Below are positions 63,674 through 64,000 of a stretch of DNA of 64,000 nucleotides, one piece after another. A program made the translations under genes and the position numbers. This DNA is from an uncultured Myxococcales bacterium (GTDB taxonomy: Bacteria; Myxococcota_A; Bradymonadia; UBA7976; VGTA01). Where the stretch lies: assembly GCA_937146725.1 (NCBI GenBank), contig CAKZRU010000042.1, forward strand, positions 16,780 through 80,779, read 5' to 3'. Position 1 is the stretch's first letter; every line of letters begins with the position of its first letter. The notes beneath the pieces were generated by a model. It had not been told where the DNA came from. It saw only the letters and a program-made list of their open reading frames with translations, and ran no database searches.

Positions 63674-64000
63674 TTAGGGGCGACAAACTTGTCCTTCTGC
63701 TTCTGATTGACAACTCCATCCGCTTGGGCAACTCATAAACTCACAACTTGGTAAGCAATATGAGCGATTTAACTCATAAATACAGGTAAAGCCATCGGAG
63801 CAGTCAGCAAACTCACAGCCCGCTTCAAGGCACCTAAATTGTCCGTTAATTCCCGTACAAGCCGCCGTATCTACACATTGGGCATGGGTGTTGCATAATT
63901 CACCAATTTCAGTTTCTCCTGTGAGCAAGCAGGCACCATCACCCCTGCCAAACAGCTTACATAGTTCATCATAACGACAAACACCACCACTAACCCATCC
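63674..64000 (-). CDS. Cysteine-rich exported-type protein, 5' end beyond the window
   Basis: The reading frame ends at 63674 and stays open to the window edge, so the start is missing. The visible 109 residues consist of cysteine modules: GVCRYDELC, LCNTHAQCVDTAACTG, CEFADCSDGFTC, CEFMSCPSGWSC. They match the style of the lipoproteins at 21822, 12301 and 7995. A TTG at 63928 could be read as a start, but the frame continues upstream with another cysteine unit, so the gene is truncated, not short. It converges with the unknown membrane gene. Confidence 0.65.
   Translation of the reverse strand, partial: GWVSGGVCRYDELCKLFGRGDGACLLTGETEIGELCNTHAQCVDTAACTGINGQFRCLEAGCEFADCSDGFTCIYELNRSYCLPSCEFMSCPSGWSCQSEAEGQVCRP

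Overview
The window looks like chromosomal DNA of a moderately AT-rich, Gram-negative bacterium of the Myxococcota/Bradymonadales type (old deltaproteobacteria). This rests on gene content, not on a database match. The signs are many lipoproteins with cysteine-rich repeats, a Myxococcus-type disulfide repeat (DUF4215-like), three exported proteins ending in a MYXO-CTERM-like tail (Cys, membrane helix, basic residues), a Ser/Thr kinase fused to a formylglycine-enzyme-like domain, and outer-membrane proteins. No rRNA, tRNA, CRISPR array, insertion sequence, phage or plasmid gene was recognised. Genes are densely packed on both strands.

Positions 1-6,400 carry a LolA-like exported protein, a small unknown protein, a kinase-FGE fusion and an aldehyde dehydrogenase. 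Positions 6,400-18,100 are rich in surface proteins: cysteine-rich secreted proteins and lipoproteins with AGExx and DPM spacer repeats, a PlsC-type acyltransferase, and a compact set of outer-membrane barrel, LytTR regulator and LytS-type kinase. Positions 18,200-26,800 hold a DnaQ-like exonuclease, a membrane metallopeptidase with TPRs, a lipoprotein, a VWA/BatA-like protein next to a DUF4159 protein, and aspartate kinase.

Positions 26,800-33,100 hold two tandem HU genes with a clear promoter and terminator, thioredoxin reductase, a PII-like protein, and two tandem paralogues of unknown function of which only one keeps a DUF2325-like domain. Positions 33,200-41,000 read as a plus-strand series: acetyl-CoA synthetase, M1 peptidase, an unknown, a secreted unknown and a matrixin-type surface protease. 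ClpB, GroES and GroEL follow as a chaperone block ending in a terminator.

Positions 46,000-55,700 carry a repeat-rich lipoprotein, a LysM/MepA endopeptidase, a PiT-like permease, a TPR-FGE fusion, a lysine-rich lipoprotein, a membrane protein and a potassium channel. Positions 56,000-63,600 form the most system-like block: a zinc-ribbon protein with a degenerate receiver (Glu at the phosphorylation site), a YaiO-like outer-membrane barrel, a HEAT-repeat membrane protein, a membrane glycosyltransferase 2 and a translationally coupled unknown. I read it as a candidate polysaccharide synthesis/export locus. The window ends inside another cysteine-rich protein on the minus strand.
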